From positions 1,860,001 to 1,924,000 of the forward strand of contig NZ_BNEL01000001.1 of assembly GCF_018327685.1 (NCBI RefSeq): a DNA stretch of 64,000 bases, written 5' to 3'. Made by a program: the position numbers and the translations under genes. How positions within the stretch are numbered: the stretch's first letter is position 1; each line of letters opens with the position of its first letter. This document shows positions 1-9,722 of this stretch, one piece after another. The notes beneath the pieces are model-generated. The model saw only the letters and a program-made list of their open reading frames with translations, had not been told where the DNA came from and did no database searches. Source of the stretch: Streptomyces sp. TS71-3 (GTDB lineage: Bacteria; Actinomycetota; Actinomycetes; Streptomycetales; Streptomycetaceae).

Positions 1-1
1 C

Positions 2-2281
2 CTTGAAGCGGACCTCGGCAAGCTCGCTACCGCGGTATCGGACTGGAAGAACACCGTCGACGGCCTCAAGAAGGCGGCGTCGGACGCACGCAAGGGCATG
101 AAAGCCAAGTCCGACTCCGCACGCTGGGCGGGCGTCAACGCCACCGTGACCAAGGAATTCATCGCCAAGACGGCGAAGGAGATCGACGACCTGCATGCCG
201 AGGCGAACAGCATCTACCAGATCCTGGACGACGGGCACCGGGAGCTCGCCTCGCTGCAGAAGCAGATCAAACAGGCCGTGGAGGTGGATGCGGCGCATGA
301 TGGCCTGCGTGTGGAGGACATCGGGAACGGAAAGGTCCGCTGCTACTTCCCGCACATCCGTGGCGACTCGGATGAACGCACCCAGAAGGAACTGCATGCC
401 CGGCAGCATCTGGAAAGCCGGATCAACCAGCTCATCGCCCATGCCTCCGAGATCGACGCGACGATGGCCCGAGCGTTACGCAAGAGCCACGGCGACGATC
501 CGCACAACGCGGGCCGCAGCACGTACGACTCGCTGAACGACGCCGAGGCCGAACGCGCGGCGGAACTGGCGCGCAAGGGCGACAAGATGTCCGACGCGGA
601 ACTACGCGAGCTCAACCAGCTGCTGCAGTTCAACTCGAAGGAAAAGGACGGCGAGTTCGCCACCGACTTCTACAAGGGGCTCGGCGGGCCGGAGAAGGCG
701 CTTGAGTTCTACGCCCAGATGTCCATCGACGGCACCGATCCGGACGCGACGAAGACGCGCCTCAACGAGGTCCGGGACCTGCAGAAGCTCATGGGCCTGA
801 ACCTGGCCAACGCCACGGACCCGGACCACAGACACCACCTGCCCGCCAGTTGGGGTGCCGACTTCAGGCGCCTCGGTACTCAGGAGATCGGCTGGGGGAA
901 GGGCCAGATGAGCAAGCCGTACGGCTACCAGGTCCTCGGCGGCATCCTCCGGTACGGCAATTACGACGCACGGTTCCTGGACCCCATCGCGGAGCACATC
1001 AGCCAGCTCCACAAGGAGAACCCGACGTTCTTCACGGCGAACAGGGCCATGGGCAGTCCCGACCTCTACGGCTTCAACCCCTCCGGCCGGCTGGGAAGCG
1101 GCAATGACCCGCTCAACAGCGTGCTGGAGGCGATGGGACACAGTCCGGAGGCCGCGGAGAGGTTCTTCACCCAGCCGCCCACCGCGTACAACGAGGACGG
1201 CACCGTGAAGCACGGCGGCCAACTCGGCTTCAAGTCGTACCTCGACCTGTTCACAGAGGACGACTTCCAGTGGACGGTCGACACGAACGACACGAACATC
1301 GAAGGCGACGCCGACAAGAAGGAGAAGGCCCTCGGCTACGGCCCCGAGGCCCTCGGCCACGCCCTGGAAGCCGCAACGACCGGCCAGCCGTACGACATCG
1401 ACCACGGAAGTGCCGCCATCAAGCACACCGAGGCGCGAGCACACCTGGTCAATGACATCGTAGAGAAGTTCGGCGAACACCCCGAACTCATCCGGCACAA
1501 CGAGAACGGCGATCTGGACAGCGTCGAGTCGGGCCCCCTGTATGCCATGCGGGACAGCCTTGGCGACATCACCGCGGAGTACATGGGGGACTTTCAGCGG
1601 GCAATGTACGAGGAAGACAACAGCTCCGAGTTCCCGACCTTCGGTGCCGCGGCCAACCTGGACGGAGGTCACGCCGCTCGATTCCTGGGCGAGGTGGGGC
1701 AGGATCCCCATGCTTATTCAGCGATCACCCATGCGCAGCAGGCATACACCGCCCGGGTTGTCGACCATGTGATCAATGGCCACAGCGATTCGACAGCGTC
1801 GTTGGACGGGAGGGTGGGTGCCGCCGTGGCGCCAGGGTCTGCGATCGCCGGCATCATGAGCGATTCCAGAGCAGACGCGATCTACGAGTACCACACTGCT
1901 AGCGACAAGGAATTCAACGAGGCTGCGGGAGAAAAGCAGAAGTGGGTGAACCGCATCCTCGGCATGGGCTTTGGAAAGGTCGGTGAGGTACCCATTGTCG
2001 GTGCGCCTGTCGAATGGGCGTCGGAGGACATCCAGGAAACCGTTATGAAGAGCATCGAGCAGGACACTGCCACCAAGGCGGAACAGGAGGCGGGAGACCA
2101 GTACTCGGATGGTCGTAGAGCGGCCACTGATTCTGCTCAATCCGCTGTTGATAGGGCCTTGGCAAGGAACCACCACATCAATTCCGATACCGCGCAAGAT
2201 TTGAGACAATCCGCTCGCACGGCAGCGGGTCTCAGTCACTCGGACGGTGCCCAGTGGAGTTCGGAGAGTGACAGAAATTGA
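2..2281 (+). CDS. DUF6571-type secretion-associated protein, 5' end outside window
   Basis: The reading frame is open from the first full codon at position 2, so the start lies upstream and the visible 760 residues are the C-terminal part. The first methionine at 98 is probably internal. The first 130 visible residues are helical and charged (Lys/Glu/Asp rich), like the coiled WXG100-style front of these proteins. The segment coded around 930-1180 (GGILRYGNYDARFL, then SVLEAMGHSPEAAERFF) is what I recognise as DUF6571. Family members accompany type VII-like secretion or polymorphic-toxin loci in Streptomyces; their biochemical role is unknown. The stop overlaps the TTG start of the next lipoprotein gene, which implies co-expression. 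The family call rests on memory of conserved motifs. Confidence 0.7.
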   Translation, partial: LEADLGKLATAVSDWKNTVDGLKKAASDARKGMKAKSDSARWAGVNATVTKEFIAKTAKEIDDLHAEANSIYQILDDGHRELASLQKQIKQAVEVDAAHDGLRVEDIGNGKVRCYFPHIRGDSDERTQKELHARQHLESRINQLIAHASEIDATMARALRKSHGDDPHNAGRSTYDSLNDAEAERAAELARKGDKMSDAELRELNQLLQFNSKEKDGEFATDFYKGLGGPEKALEFYAQMSIDGTDPDATKTRLNEVRDLQKLMGLNLANATDPDHRHHLPASWGADFRRLGTQEIGWGKGQMSKPYGYQVLGGILRYGNYDARFLDPIAEHISQLHKENPTFFTANRAMGSPDLYGFNPSGRLGSGNDPLNSVLEAMGHSPEAAERFFTQPPTAYNEDGTVKHGGQLGFKSYLDLFTEDDFQWTVDTNDTNIEGDADKKEKALGYGPEALGHALEAATTGQPYDIDHGSAAIKHTEARAHLVNDIVEKFGEHPELIRHNENGDLDSVESGPLYAMRDSLGDITAEYMGDFQRAMYEEDNSSEFPTFGAAANLDGGHAARFLGEVGQDPHAYSAITHAQQAYTARVVDHVINGHSDSTASLDGRVGAAVAPGSAIAGIMSDSRADAIYEYHTASDKEFNEAAGEKQKWVNRILGMGFGKVGEVPIVGAPVEWASEDIQETVMKSIEQDTATKAEQEAGDQYSDGRRAATDSAQSAVDRALARNHHINSDTAQDLRQSARTAAGLSHSDGAQWSSESDRN

Positions 2282-2817
2282 AGCGCAATCCATATATCTC
2301 GCGGCGTCTTACCTTGTGCGTGGCCGCATTGGTCGTAACGGGTTGCTCGTCGAGTGAACCAAGCCAAGACTTCACTGTTCCCAAGACTCTGTGTGGAGTG
2401 CCGGTACCGAGTGATGCCCTGTCTCGCCTCCTGCCTCCCTCCGGAAAACATCTCGCCATTGAGCAGGACGGGAACGTGAGAGATGGCGAAGACGTGCTGT
2501 GCAAGGTCAATGTCGATGAGGACGAACAAGTGCTGACGCTCAGCAGTGAGCGGATCACAGTTGGCAGCTCGGCGCAGCACATCCTGCTCCACGAACTCTC
2601 CATCGGGCAGCACAAGTCTGCAGAAGGCGGCAACATCGCGTACGCAGACGAGGGTGCTGTGTCGCTGATCAAGTGTCGTGGTGCCGACGTGAACGAAGAG
2701 GACATCAGCACCCTCGTCAAGGTCCTGAAACCTGGCCGGGGGGACGAGTCGGCCATGAAGGATCTGATATCTGGATATACGGCAGAACTCGAGAAGCAGA
2801 AGCCGTGCCGCCGATGA
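2278..2817 (+). CDS. small lipoprotein of unknown function
   Basis: A 179-residue protein starting at TTG 2278, which overlaps the stop of the upstream DUF6571 gene (TTGA), so it is likely translationally coupled. The N-terminus has basic residues (KRNPYISRR), a hydrophobic stretch, and a lipobox VVTGC with the lipidated Cys near residue 23, followed by a Ser-rich linker. It should be exported and anchored to the outer face of the membrane. The rest is a small acidic domain with further cysteines (CGVPVP, VLCKVN, IKCRGA) and no motif I can name. Its position suggests a partner or immunity-like role for the DUF6571 protein; that is inference. Confidence 0.75.
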   Translation: MKRNPYISRRLTLCVAALVVTGCSSSEPSQDFTVPKTLCGVPVPSDALSRLLPPSGKHLAIEQDGNVRDGEDVLCKVNVDEDEQVLTLSSERITVGSSAQHILLHELSIGQHKSAEGGNIAYADEGAVSLIKCRGADVNEEDISTLVKVLKPGRGDESAMKDLISGYTAELEKQKPCRR

Positions 2818-2938
2818 GTCTGACGCCGCCCCTTCGACTCATCCGGGAGTGCCTGACCGACATGGCCGGAGTGCCATGACTGAAGGTACTTGCTTCCCGT
2901 CTTCTTTTCATGTCCTACGCCCCAGACCGGAGTCCACC

Positions 2939-3292
2939 GTGACCACAGCAAGGGTTTCAGTAGTAATTGCGATCCTCTCGGTGGTGGCTGCCGGCGCGTT
3001 GGCCGTGGGCTGCTCAGCCTCCGTCCACGTCGAAAAATACCCACCGAAAATGTCCGCGGACAAGTTGGCTACCACAGTCGCTGAAAAGCTCGCCGCCTCA
3101 ACGGGGCAGCCCAAGCCACACATCACCTGTCCCGAGGACCTTGTCGGCAAGGTCGGCACCACCACTCGGTGCAAGCTCACGGCGGACGACGGCAGTACCT
3201 TGGGCGTGTCGGTGAATGTGTCCTCGGTCGATGGAGACCAGATCAAATTCGACTTCAAGGCCGACGACACGGCTTCCCCGCCCGCGAATTGA
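2939..3292 (+). CDS. DUF4333 lipoprotein
   Basis: The open frame extends upstream to 2849, but GTG 2939 gives a proper signal peptide: VTTARVSVVIAILSV, then a lipobox LAVGC. The 117-residue product matches the DUF4333 pattern, with a region around KPHITCPEDLVGKVG and a second conserved cysteine (TRCKLTADDG). DUF4333 proteins are exported actinobacterial lipoproteins of unknown role. The last 35 codons and about 140 bp after the stop are duplicated at 10118-10362. A third family member of identical length lies on the minus strand at 37311-37664. Start choice is based on signal-peptide geometry. Confidence 0.8.
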   Translation: MTTARVSVVIAILSVVAAGALAVGCSASVHVEKYPPKMSADKLATTVAEKLAASTGQPKPHITCPEDLVGKVGTTTRCKLTADDGSTLGVSVNVSSVDGDQIKFDFKADDTASPPAN

Positions 3293-3431
3293 CCACTGGA
3301 CGTCCAGTCCTCCCCAAGCACCACGCTGCACGGCACCGTCCAGCACCTCCTTGCTGCGCCTGTACGGCCGTGTCACTACCGCCAGATAGTCTCGGATACG
3401 TCAATGCGGCCCGACGGGCTTCCGCTCCGAT
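3187..3431 (+). repeat. 245-bp direct duplication, copy A
   Basis: This copy holds the last 35 codons and stop of the DUF4333 gene and about 140 bp of downstream non-coding DNA. It aligns collinearly with 10118-10362, with scattered substitutions and no frame loss in the coding part. By eye roughly nine bases in ten are identical. Similarity stops abruptly at both edges. Confidence 0.8.
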
Positions 3432-3872
3432 TTCGGCGTCACGCATCCGAGCATGCCGGTGAAGAGCCGCGGGGCTCCTCATCCGAATCTGCGCTACACC
3501 GTCGATACTGACTGGCAGGTCTTCGTACATGCGAAAGTCCGTCCAGGCAACGATGATTTCTTCGTCCTGAGTAGTGACCTAGTAGACTCTCTCTATTGGT
3601 CATCTGCAGGGGCTGCTACGTCCTGGGGCGACGCGCGGGTGCTGGAGTGTGCGCAGCGGAGGCGTGCGGAAGCTGGTGGCGGCACGGAATGGCGTGTTTG
3701 GGCGAGAAGATGGGGGTTTATCTTCCCCGCGATGCTCGCAGCGTGAATCTTCCCGCCCGGTTGCCGCGAGTATCAGCCGTTCGCCCGGACGGATTCCGGG
3801 CGTTGGAGGCGGCGCTTCTCTACCGGCCCGTGCCGTCTTCGGACAGCAGCTCAGGATGGCAGGAGGTAGCAC
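3432..3872. other. non-coding stretch, no gene recognised
   Basis: About 440 bp between the 245-bp duplication and the truncated peptidase gene. Short frames exist on both strands but lack homology I recognise and good ribosome sites. A purine-rich ribosome binding site (AGGAGGTAG) closes the region just before the ATG at 3873. Confidence 0.5.
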
Positions 3873-4150
3873 ATGCGCACATCACGACGAAGATTCCTCG
3901 CCTCGATTACGATCAGCGCCGCGTTCGTGGCGGCCGGAATGCCGACCGCGCACGCGGTGGCGGAGAAACCCTCCGTCAAGGTGACCGGGGACGGCACCCA
4001 GCCGGTCTTCTCCCACCAGGACGCCGTCAGGGAGTACGTCAACGTCGAGTCGAGCGTGGACTCGGACGGCGACGGCAAGAAGGACCTGATCCGGGTCGAC
4101 ATCATCCGGCCCAAGGAGAGCGACGAGGGGCTCAAGGTCCCCGTTATCAT
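3873..4150 (+). pseudogene. 5' fragment of a Tat-exported Xaa-Pro dipeptidyl-peptidase / CocE-type hydrolase
   Basis: The ATG at 3873 follows an AGGAGGTAG site. The first 93 codons encode a twin-arginine signal (SRRRFLA, then a hydrophobic run and AHA cleavage site) and the start of an S15-peptidase-like domain (VNVESSVDSDGDGKKDL, then RVDIIRPKE and KVPVI). Intact relatives have about 600 residues or more with an alpha/beta-hydrolase catalytic triad. Here the similarity stops near 4150, where the sequence joins DNA that reads as a toxin tail on the other strand. The frame runs on to 4628 only by chance. The gene is therefore a 3'-deleted remnant. Confidence 0.7.
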
Positions 4151-4364
4151 TGCGGGAACCCTGTCTCGTCTCGCCGCCGTTCGGATCCGGTCTAGGCTGC
4201 CGCATATCTGCGTCTGGGGGAACGATATCCATAGGGTTCTTGCCTCGGACCTCCCAACCCCCGTCCGTGGTCCGTGCCGGCGTGCAGCCTTCTGGTGCAA
4301 GACCCAGAGGGTCAGCCCAGATCTGCGGATTGGGAACATACGAACTCGGGTTCGGTGCCGCCCA
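4150..4364 (-). pseudogene. fragment of an Rhs-type polymorphic toxin C-terminus
   Basis: Read on the minus strand, this stretch encodes NPSSYVPNPQIWADPLGLAP. The PNPQ..W.DPLGLAP block marks the end of Rhs/YD-repeat cores in Streptomyces, just before the variable toxin domain. The next residues (GKNPMDIVPPDADMRQ, then PDPNGG) resemble from memory the start of a type-30 polymorphic toxin domain. Neither the long Rhs repeat body nor the rest of the toxin is present, and there is no start codon in context, so this is a relic. It abuts the broken peptidase gene in opposite orientation. Confidence 0.6.
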
Positions 4365-4524
4365 GCAGCGTCGCGAAGTCCCAGGGCTGGTCTGGCGGGC
4401 TGTGTCGCAGAGCGAGGGGCCAGTACCGGTTGGCCGGTGAACGCGCAGATCCACCGCACTCCGCCGGAAAGGCGCCCGAGGGCGGATGCAAGGTCAGTAG
4501 CCGACCTGAGAGTAGAGGAAGGCC

Positions 4525-6207
4525 ATGGAAGGGATCAGCGAGTCCGCCCTGCGGGCGCTGGCCGGCCAGCGCTCTTTCGAACGAGGACAGGGGTACTTGG
4601 ACGCGGTATCCGGGGTGCAGGTCGGTGACGGTTGGGTCACCGCAAGCGTCCGCGGCGCGGAGCGGTACGAGGTCGAGTTGACGCTGGCCGGGCCCGGCGA
4701 GTTGGCCGGAGAGTGTGACTGCCCGTATGGGATGGAGGGCAACTTCTGCAAGCACCTGGTCGCCCTCGGCCTGACAGTGCTCGCTCGCAGGGAGGGCCTG
4801 CCACGGCAGCGGAAGGCGGCCCGGGACCGTGCGCAGGTTCTCTACGGGTGGCTGTCCGGTCTGTCCAAGGACGAGTTGCTCGCTCTGGTGCGAGAGCAGA
4901 TCGGCGAGGACCGCCAGTTGCGGCGTCGCTTGGAGCTTCGGGCAGCAAGTGCTCGGGGCGACCTCGCCGCGATCCGCGCCCTTGTCCGCGAGCTTCTCGA
5001 CATCGGCCCGTTCGCGCAGTACGGGTACGTCGAGTATGCCGATGCCCGTGCTTACGCGGACCAGGCTCGGAAGGCGGTGTCCGTGATCGGCGAACTCGCC
5101 GGCTCGACGAGTCGGGCCGACGACGCGATCACCCTGGCACGAGAGGCGATGCTGCTGCTGGCTGACGCGGTGGAGAACGTCGACGACTCCGACGGCTGGC
5201 TCGGGCAGATCGGTGGAGACCTCGCCGTGGCACACCTCGAAGCGTGCCGTGCGGCAGGGCCCGAGCCCGAGGAGCTCGCACGCTGGCTGGTCGGCCATGC
5301 GCTCGGCGACATGGACGACGGCCTCACCGACATCGATCCACTCGACTACGAGGAGGTCCTCGGTGACGAGGGGATGGCCCTCCTGCGGAAGCTGACCCTT
5401 GAGGCGTGGCGGGGCAACCGCCGCGGCTGGGCGGAGAAGTACCTGATGGAGCGCCTGGCCAAGGCGGGAGGTGACGTCGACGTGGTGATCGCCGTGCATG
5501 CGGCCGACCTCGCACCGAGCGGACACACGCACCTGGTCATCGCCCACGAGCTGGACACTGCCCGGCGCCCCGACGAGGCCCTGCGCTGGGCGGAACGCGG
5601 CATCGAGGACACCCGGGACCTCGCCGACATCGACACTGCCCTCGTCGACTACCTCTGCGACCGCTACGGGCAGGCGGACCGGCTCCCCGATGCCGTCGCC
5701 CTGCGCCGCGATCACTTCGTTGCCCGCCGAACTCTGCTCGCGTACCGGCAACTCCGAGTCGCCGCTCAGGCCGCCAACTGCTGGCCGGCGGAGCGTGAGG
5801 CGGCGCTGGCTGTGCTGCGTGCCGATGCGGGGTCAGGGCAGCGGGACGGGTATGGCGGCGGCCCCGTCCTGATCGATGCCCTGCTCGATGACAAGGACAT
5901 CGATGCCGCCTGGCACGCCGCCACCGAGACCGGCGCCCACGACCAGCAGTGGCTCGCCCTTGCCGACCAGATCCGCGCCACCCGTCCCGCCGACGCACTC
6001 GGCGTCTACCGGCGCCTGGCCGAACCCCTCGCGAAGCAGACGGGTAACGCGATCTACGAGCAGTTGACCAGTCTGCTGCTGAGCATGCGCGAGTGCCATC
6101 GCCGCCTGGGCAGTCAGGACGAGTTCACCGTGTACCTCACCGCCCTGCGGACCGACCAGAAGCGCAAACGCAACCTGATGCGGCTCCTCGACCAGCACGG
6201 TCTGTAA
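4525..6207 (+). CDS. SWIM zinc-finger protein
   Basis: A 560-residue protein starting at ATG 4525 behind GAGGAAGG. The zinc site CDCPYGMEGNFCKHLV gives the SWIM signature CxCx8CxH (C64, C66, C75, H77). SWIM domains bind DNA or protein partners and occur with SNF2 helicases and in stand-alone actinobacterial proteins. The remaining 480 residues look entirely alpha-helical with TPR-like repeats (for example ADQIRATRPADALGVYRRLAEPLAKQ) and no catalytic motif I can identify. No helicase gene adjoins it. It sits between a gene relic and the broken Wadjet locus and may itself belong to a defence context; that is inference. Confidence 0.8.
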   Translation: MEGISESALRALAGQRSFERGQGYLDAVSGVQVGDGWVTASVRGAERYEVELTLAGPGELAGECDCPYGMEGNFCKHLVALGLTVLARREGLPRQRKAARDRAQVLYGWLSGLSKDELLALVREQIGEDRQLRRRLELRAASARGDLAAIRALVRELLDIGPFAQYGYVEYADARAYADQARKAVSVIGELAGSTSRADDAITLAREAMLLLADAVENVDDSDGWLGQIGGDLAVAHLEACRAAGPEPEELARWLVGHALGDMDDGLTDIDPLDYEEVLGDEGMALLRKLTLEAWRGNRRGWAEKYLMERLAKAGGDVDVVIAVHAADLAPSGHTHLVIAHELDTARRPDEALRWAERGIEDTRDLADIDTALVDYLCDRYGQADRLPDAVALRRDHFVARRTLLAYRQLRVAAQAANCWPAEREAALAVLRADAGSGQRDGYGGGPVLIDALLDDKDIDAAWHAATETGAHDQQWLALADQIRATRPADALGVYRRLAEPLAKQTGNAIYEQLTSLLLSMRECHRRLGSQDEFTVYLTALRTDQKRKRNLMRLLDQHGL

Positions 6208-6222
6208 GAAGGTGGGGCTGAC

Positions 6223-8491
6223 TCACCCAAGCGACAGAGGCGCCGGAGCAGAGCCCGCAAAAGAGCTCAGATCCTCCAACAGCACATCAGCCATGTGTTC
6301 CTCCAGGACAGCGCTGCCCTGCCGACCCAGCGCCGGAGCAAGGTCCGGATCCCATGGAGCCCCGGTGAGGCGGCCAGGCGAGGGGCCCCCGGGGGAGCGG
6401 GCGTGAGCGGCAAGATAGTCGGCAGTGGACATCCGCCAGGGCGCCGCTCCGGTGGCGGCGAGGACATGCGCGGTGATGCGTATGCCTTCGCCGTCGAAGT
6501 CACCGTGGTAGCGCAGTGGGGCGCCCGCGGCGGCAAGGTGGCGCAGAAGCAGGATGACCGCGCTGTTCGGCCATCCGGCTGCGCAGATCAGGGGAGGGCA
6601 GGCCGGGCCGAGGCGGCGCAGGGCGAGCGCGAGGACGCTGGGGTTCTCGGTGGTGTGCACGGCCATCGCCGGTAGCCGCAGGTCACCGGGGTCACGTAGC
6701 TGGCTCAGCGAGAGGTGTGTGGCGTGACCCGCGGTCGTGTAGGCGGTCACGGCTCGGGCCACCGGCCCGGTGCCCAAGGGGCGCAGGCCCGCGGTGAGGA
6801 CCGTGGCGGACAGGGCGTCGTCCGCGATGCCGGCCCGGTTCCACAGGGCGCGGCGGTCGGCGGCGGAGGCGGGCAGGTCGGTGTCGTGCAGGGCGGCCAG
6901 GGCGCGAAGTACCACGCCTGCAAGTCGTCGGCCGTCGTCGAGTGCGTGGGGGTCGCCGAGGTGGGCCGCGGCGAACACGGGGAGGGGTTCACCCGGGGTG
7001 GGCAGGGCATCGAGGACGGTCAGCGCCTCCGTGAGGTGCCGGCGGGTCGTCTCGATCGAGCCCTGCACGAGGCCGGAGCGCCGCAGATGAGCTGTCCATG
7101 TCGCGAGCGCCGGCTGGGCGGTGACCACGGGATGAGTGTCGAGCCACTGCCACAGTGCGGTACGTTGCCGCGCGGTCCGTCTCCCTGTCTGCTGCCCGGT
7201 CCCCGACCGGACCGAGGACCGCCTCGGCCACGGCCCTGCTGTCGCTGCCGACGCCGGCGAGCAGTGCCTCGTCCAGCCGGGCCAGAGCCACCGTCGTGCG
7301 GATGGGGGGCAGGCGGTCCAGGCCGAGGAGGTCGGCGAGTGCTTCCCGGGCGGAGAGGTCCAGCGGGCCAACGGTGATGCGGCTGACCGGGCGCCCTGAG
7401 GACAGCCGGTCGTGCACCGCCCGCCACAGGGGGGCGAGTTCGGGCCGGTCGAATTGGCGTGCCGGGCCCAGCCCGAAGGCCGTCGCCCACAGCACGTGCA
7501 GGTCCTCGTCCGACGGGGCGTGGGCGAACCAGCGGGCCAGCTCCCGGAAGTCCTCCGCCGCACTCGACGATCGGAGCCGGGCCTGATTGATCCGGTCCAG
7601 GACCTGCAACACCGTCACGATCGCCCGGCGCGCGACGTGGTGCAGCTGCTCCACCCGAGGCGTACCGTCCCCGGGCAGGAACCAGGCGCGCAGCCCCTCC
7701 CAGCGGGCCCGCCTGGCTCGTGTCCAGGCGGGCGCGGGATCCCCGCCCGCCATCGGCGGCAACTCGGCCCCGGCCAGGGCACGCGCTTGCAGCGCACCCA
7801 CACCCAGCTCCTCGACACGGGCCACCGCGCCGGCTATGGCGTGTGCTCGTTGGTCGAGATGGCTGAGAAACTCCCGGAGGTATGCTACCGTAGCCGCTTT
7901 CACTTCCCGGAAGACTGTGAGATCCGCGCCGTCGGTGTGCAGCAGCCGCTGGAGCTCGCCGTTGAACTGCTTGGTGTTGGAACGCAGGGCGTCCAGATGT
8001 CCTTCCAGCTCCTGAAGCGTGGTGAAGACCCGGCGGTCTTCCGACGAGGGATCCGACAGCAGCGCGGCCAGAGCATGCAGCCGGTCCGCGATGGCATCCA
8101 GGACAGCCGTCTGCAGGGCACCGGACGAGGCGAGCACGGTCAGCACGTGCTGCACGCCGGCGAACGCGGCCTCGCCCCGGCGGGTCAGGGAGTACTGAAG
8201 GTTCCGCCGCTCGTACTCCTCGGCGGTGCGGTAATTTCCCGCGTGGTTCTGCACGGCGTCGAGAAGCTGCCATTCCCGCAGCTTGCCGAGAGCCTCGACC
8301 AGGTCCCCGTCGGTCAGCGCGTCGAACCAGCCGACGCCACGCAGCCGCCCGCGTACCTCGTCCAGCGACAGCGCGGTCACCAGTCGTTCATTGGCCTCGC
8401 CGAAGGCATGCAGGATCGCGCTGTACAGCGGTGCTCGCTCGCCCGTCGTGAACCGGAACATGTCGGCCGGAATCTGAAGTGCCTGATCCAC
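6223..8491 (-). pseudogene. JetA-JetD fusion, relic of a Wadjet (TIGR02677/TIGR02679) system
   Basis: GTG 8491 follows GGGAGGTGG. The first roughly 345 codons match TIGR02677 (JetA-like), beginning FRFTTGERAPLYSAILHAF. Around 7455 the frame passes without interruption into the start of TIGR02679 (JetD-like; PELAPLWRAVHDRL, then PVSRITVGPLDLSAREAL). Near 7160 the coding frame changes: GDRAADRETD is in one frame and LWQWLDTHPVVTAQPAL in the next. The remaining JetD part runs to 6223 and includes the Toprim-like YHGDFDGEGIRI motif. Wadjet loci carry jetA, jetB, jetC and jetD. Here jetB and the large SMC-like jetC are absent, so a deletion fused the outer genes and a frameshift followed. The product cannot form the complex. 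Confidence 0.75.
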
Positions 8492-8918
8492 GCCGCTCTC
8501 GCCACCTCCCGTGCAGTTCATGTTCCGCACCAGCGTATGGGGAGGCTCCGACAAGTGCGGCGAATCCGGCCAGGAGCCCAGCCGACCGTCTCGGACTGCT
8601 GTACGGGCTGCTGTGGATGTGCGGGGCTCCCTGCCGTGAGGGGAGTCCGGCCGGGGTCGGACGGTGAACACGGGTAAGCCGGTCGCCACACAGCGCGCAG
8701 TTGGTTCCGCGCGGACCCGCGCTGGCCGTGCTGGGAGCTTCTTGCCGACCTGCTGGCCGTGCTGCGAGCTTTGTACGGCATCTTTCGGTCCCCTAGCTCG
8801 TTCTCCGGCAACCAATCACCCTTTCGGGTAAGCAGTCTGGCGTGCTCACCTCCACACCCACTCTGCTCTTGCACATCCGACGACGAAACTCTTCTCCGGT
8901 CCGACGCTGAGGTGAGTC
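8492..8918. other. divergent intergenic region
   Basis: About 430 bp separates the start of the jetA-jetD relic (minus strand) from the plus-strand gene at 8919. Both must be driven from here. I see no gene, no clear palindrome and no strong -10/-35 pair. A GAGGTGAG ribosome site precedes ATG 8919. Confidence 0.5.
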
Positions 8919-9722
8919 ATGACTCTTTCGGGTGCACCACACATCTTCGACGCCATCGAGATCCTCGCAGTGAGGCACACGGAGCGCTTTCCCGCTCCCA
9001 GCCTGCTCATCGACCCTCCGCACGAGCGATCCCGCACTCTCCTGCTGCCCGAGGCCCGCAAGGCCGCCCAGGATCCGGATACGGACCCCGAACTGCGCGA
9101 TGCCGTCTGGCGGCGCCTGGTCCAACTCGCTCAACGAGATCGTGCCGGTGCCGGTGCCGGCACGGGTGCCCCTGCGGGTAGGGGTGCGCATGCCGGGTGC
9201 GGCATGTGGAGCATCGTGACGCTGTGGATGCTGCTTCCTGGTCTGCGTCGTGCGGTCTTCCGGATCGCCCGCTGCTCCCGAGTCGACCGGCAGGACATCT
9301 GCTCCGCAGTCCTGACAGCCGCGTTGGAAGCCCTCTACGCAGCGGATCCCGAACGGCCCGGGCTCGGAGATGAGCTGAGGCGCGCCGCCAGCAGTGGGGG
9401 ATGGCGTTTCGCCAAGGCCGCGGCGCGCGAACAGCCTGTGGCGGACCTGGAAATAACTCACAGGCAGCGACCGGCCCGAATCCACGATTCGGCACAGCAA
9501 GACAAGGTGGTCCACCGTGGCGTGGTCGGCTCGCGGGGGCCTTCCGGGCCGGCCAGTGCCCGGCAGGAGGGCGAGCGTCTCGGCGCGGTGGCGCAGCGTA
9601 TGGGTCTCGATGCGGCTCTTCGTGCCGCACGTCTGCGTACGACATCCCGAGCGGCGGGCGGCCTTCCGCACCAAGCTTCTGTCGACGGAAAGGGCCGCAC
9701 CTCTCGACGGAGTGCGTCCTGA
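8919..9722 (+). CDS. hypothetical protein, possibly regulatory
   Basis: A 267-residue frame starting at ATG 8919 after GAGGTGAG. The middle (LWMLLPGLRRAVFRIAR, then VDRQDICSAVLTAALEAL) resembles the helical sigma-70-like or helix-rich proteins encoded next to small HTH genes in Streptomyces islands. The stretch AGAGAGTGAPAGRGAHAG is low complexity. Residues after about 180 look less well conserved, and the end of the gene could be degenerate. The stop TGA overlaps the ATG of the next gene, which supports a real two-gene unit. I cannot assign a function. Confidence 0.5.
   Translation: MTLSGAPHIFDAIEILAVRHTERFPAPSLLIDPPHERSRTLLLPEARKAAQDPDTDPELRDAVWRRLVQLAQRDRAGAGAGTGAPAGRGAHAGCGMWSIVTLWMLLPGLRRAVFRIARCSRVDRQDICSAVLTAALEALYAADPERPGLGDELRRAASSGGWRFAKAAAREQPVADLEITHRQRPARIHDSAQQDKVVHRGVVGSRGPSGPASARQEGERLGAVAQRMGLDAALRAARLRTTSRAAGGLPHQASVDGKGRTSRRSAS

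Noticed and set aside
3453..3746. 97-codon frame after the 245-bp duplication
   Set aside because: No ribosome site, no recognisable domain, and competing frames of similar quality on both strands.
4312..5751. 479-codon frame on the minus strand opposite the SWIM gene
   Set aside because: High-GC DNA gives long antisense frames. The plus-strand SWIM protein has recognisable motifs and a ribosome site; the antisense product has none.
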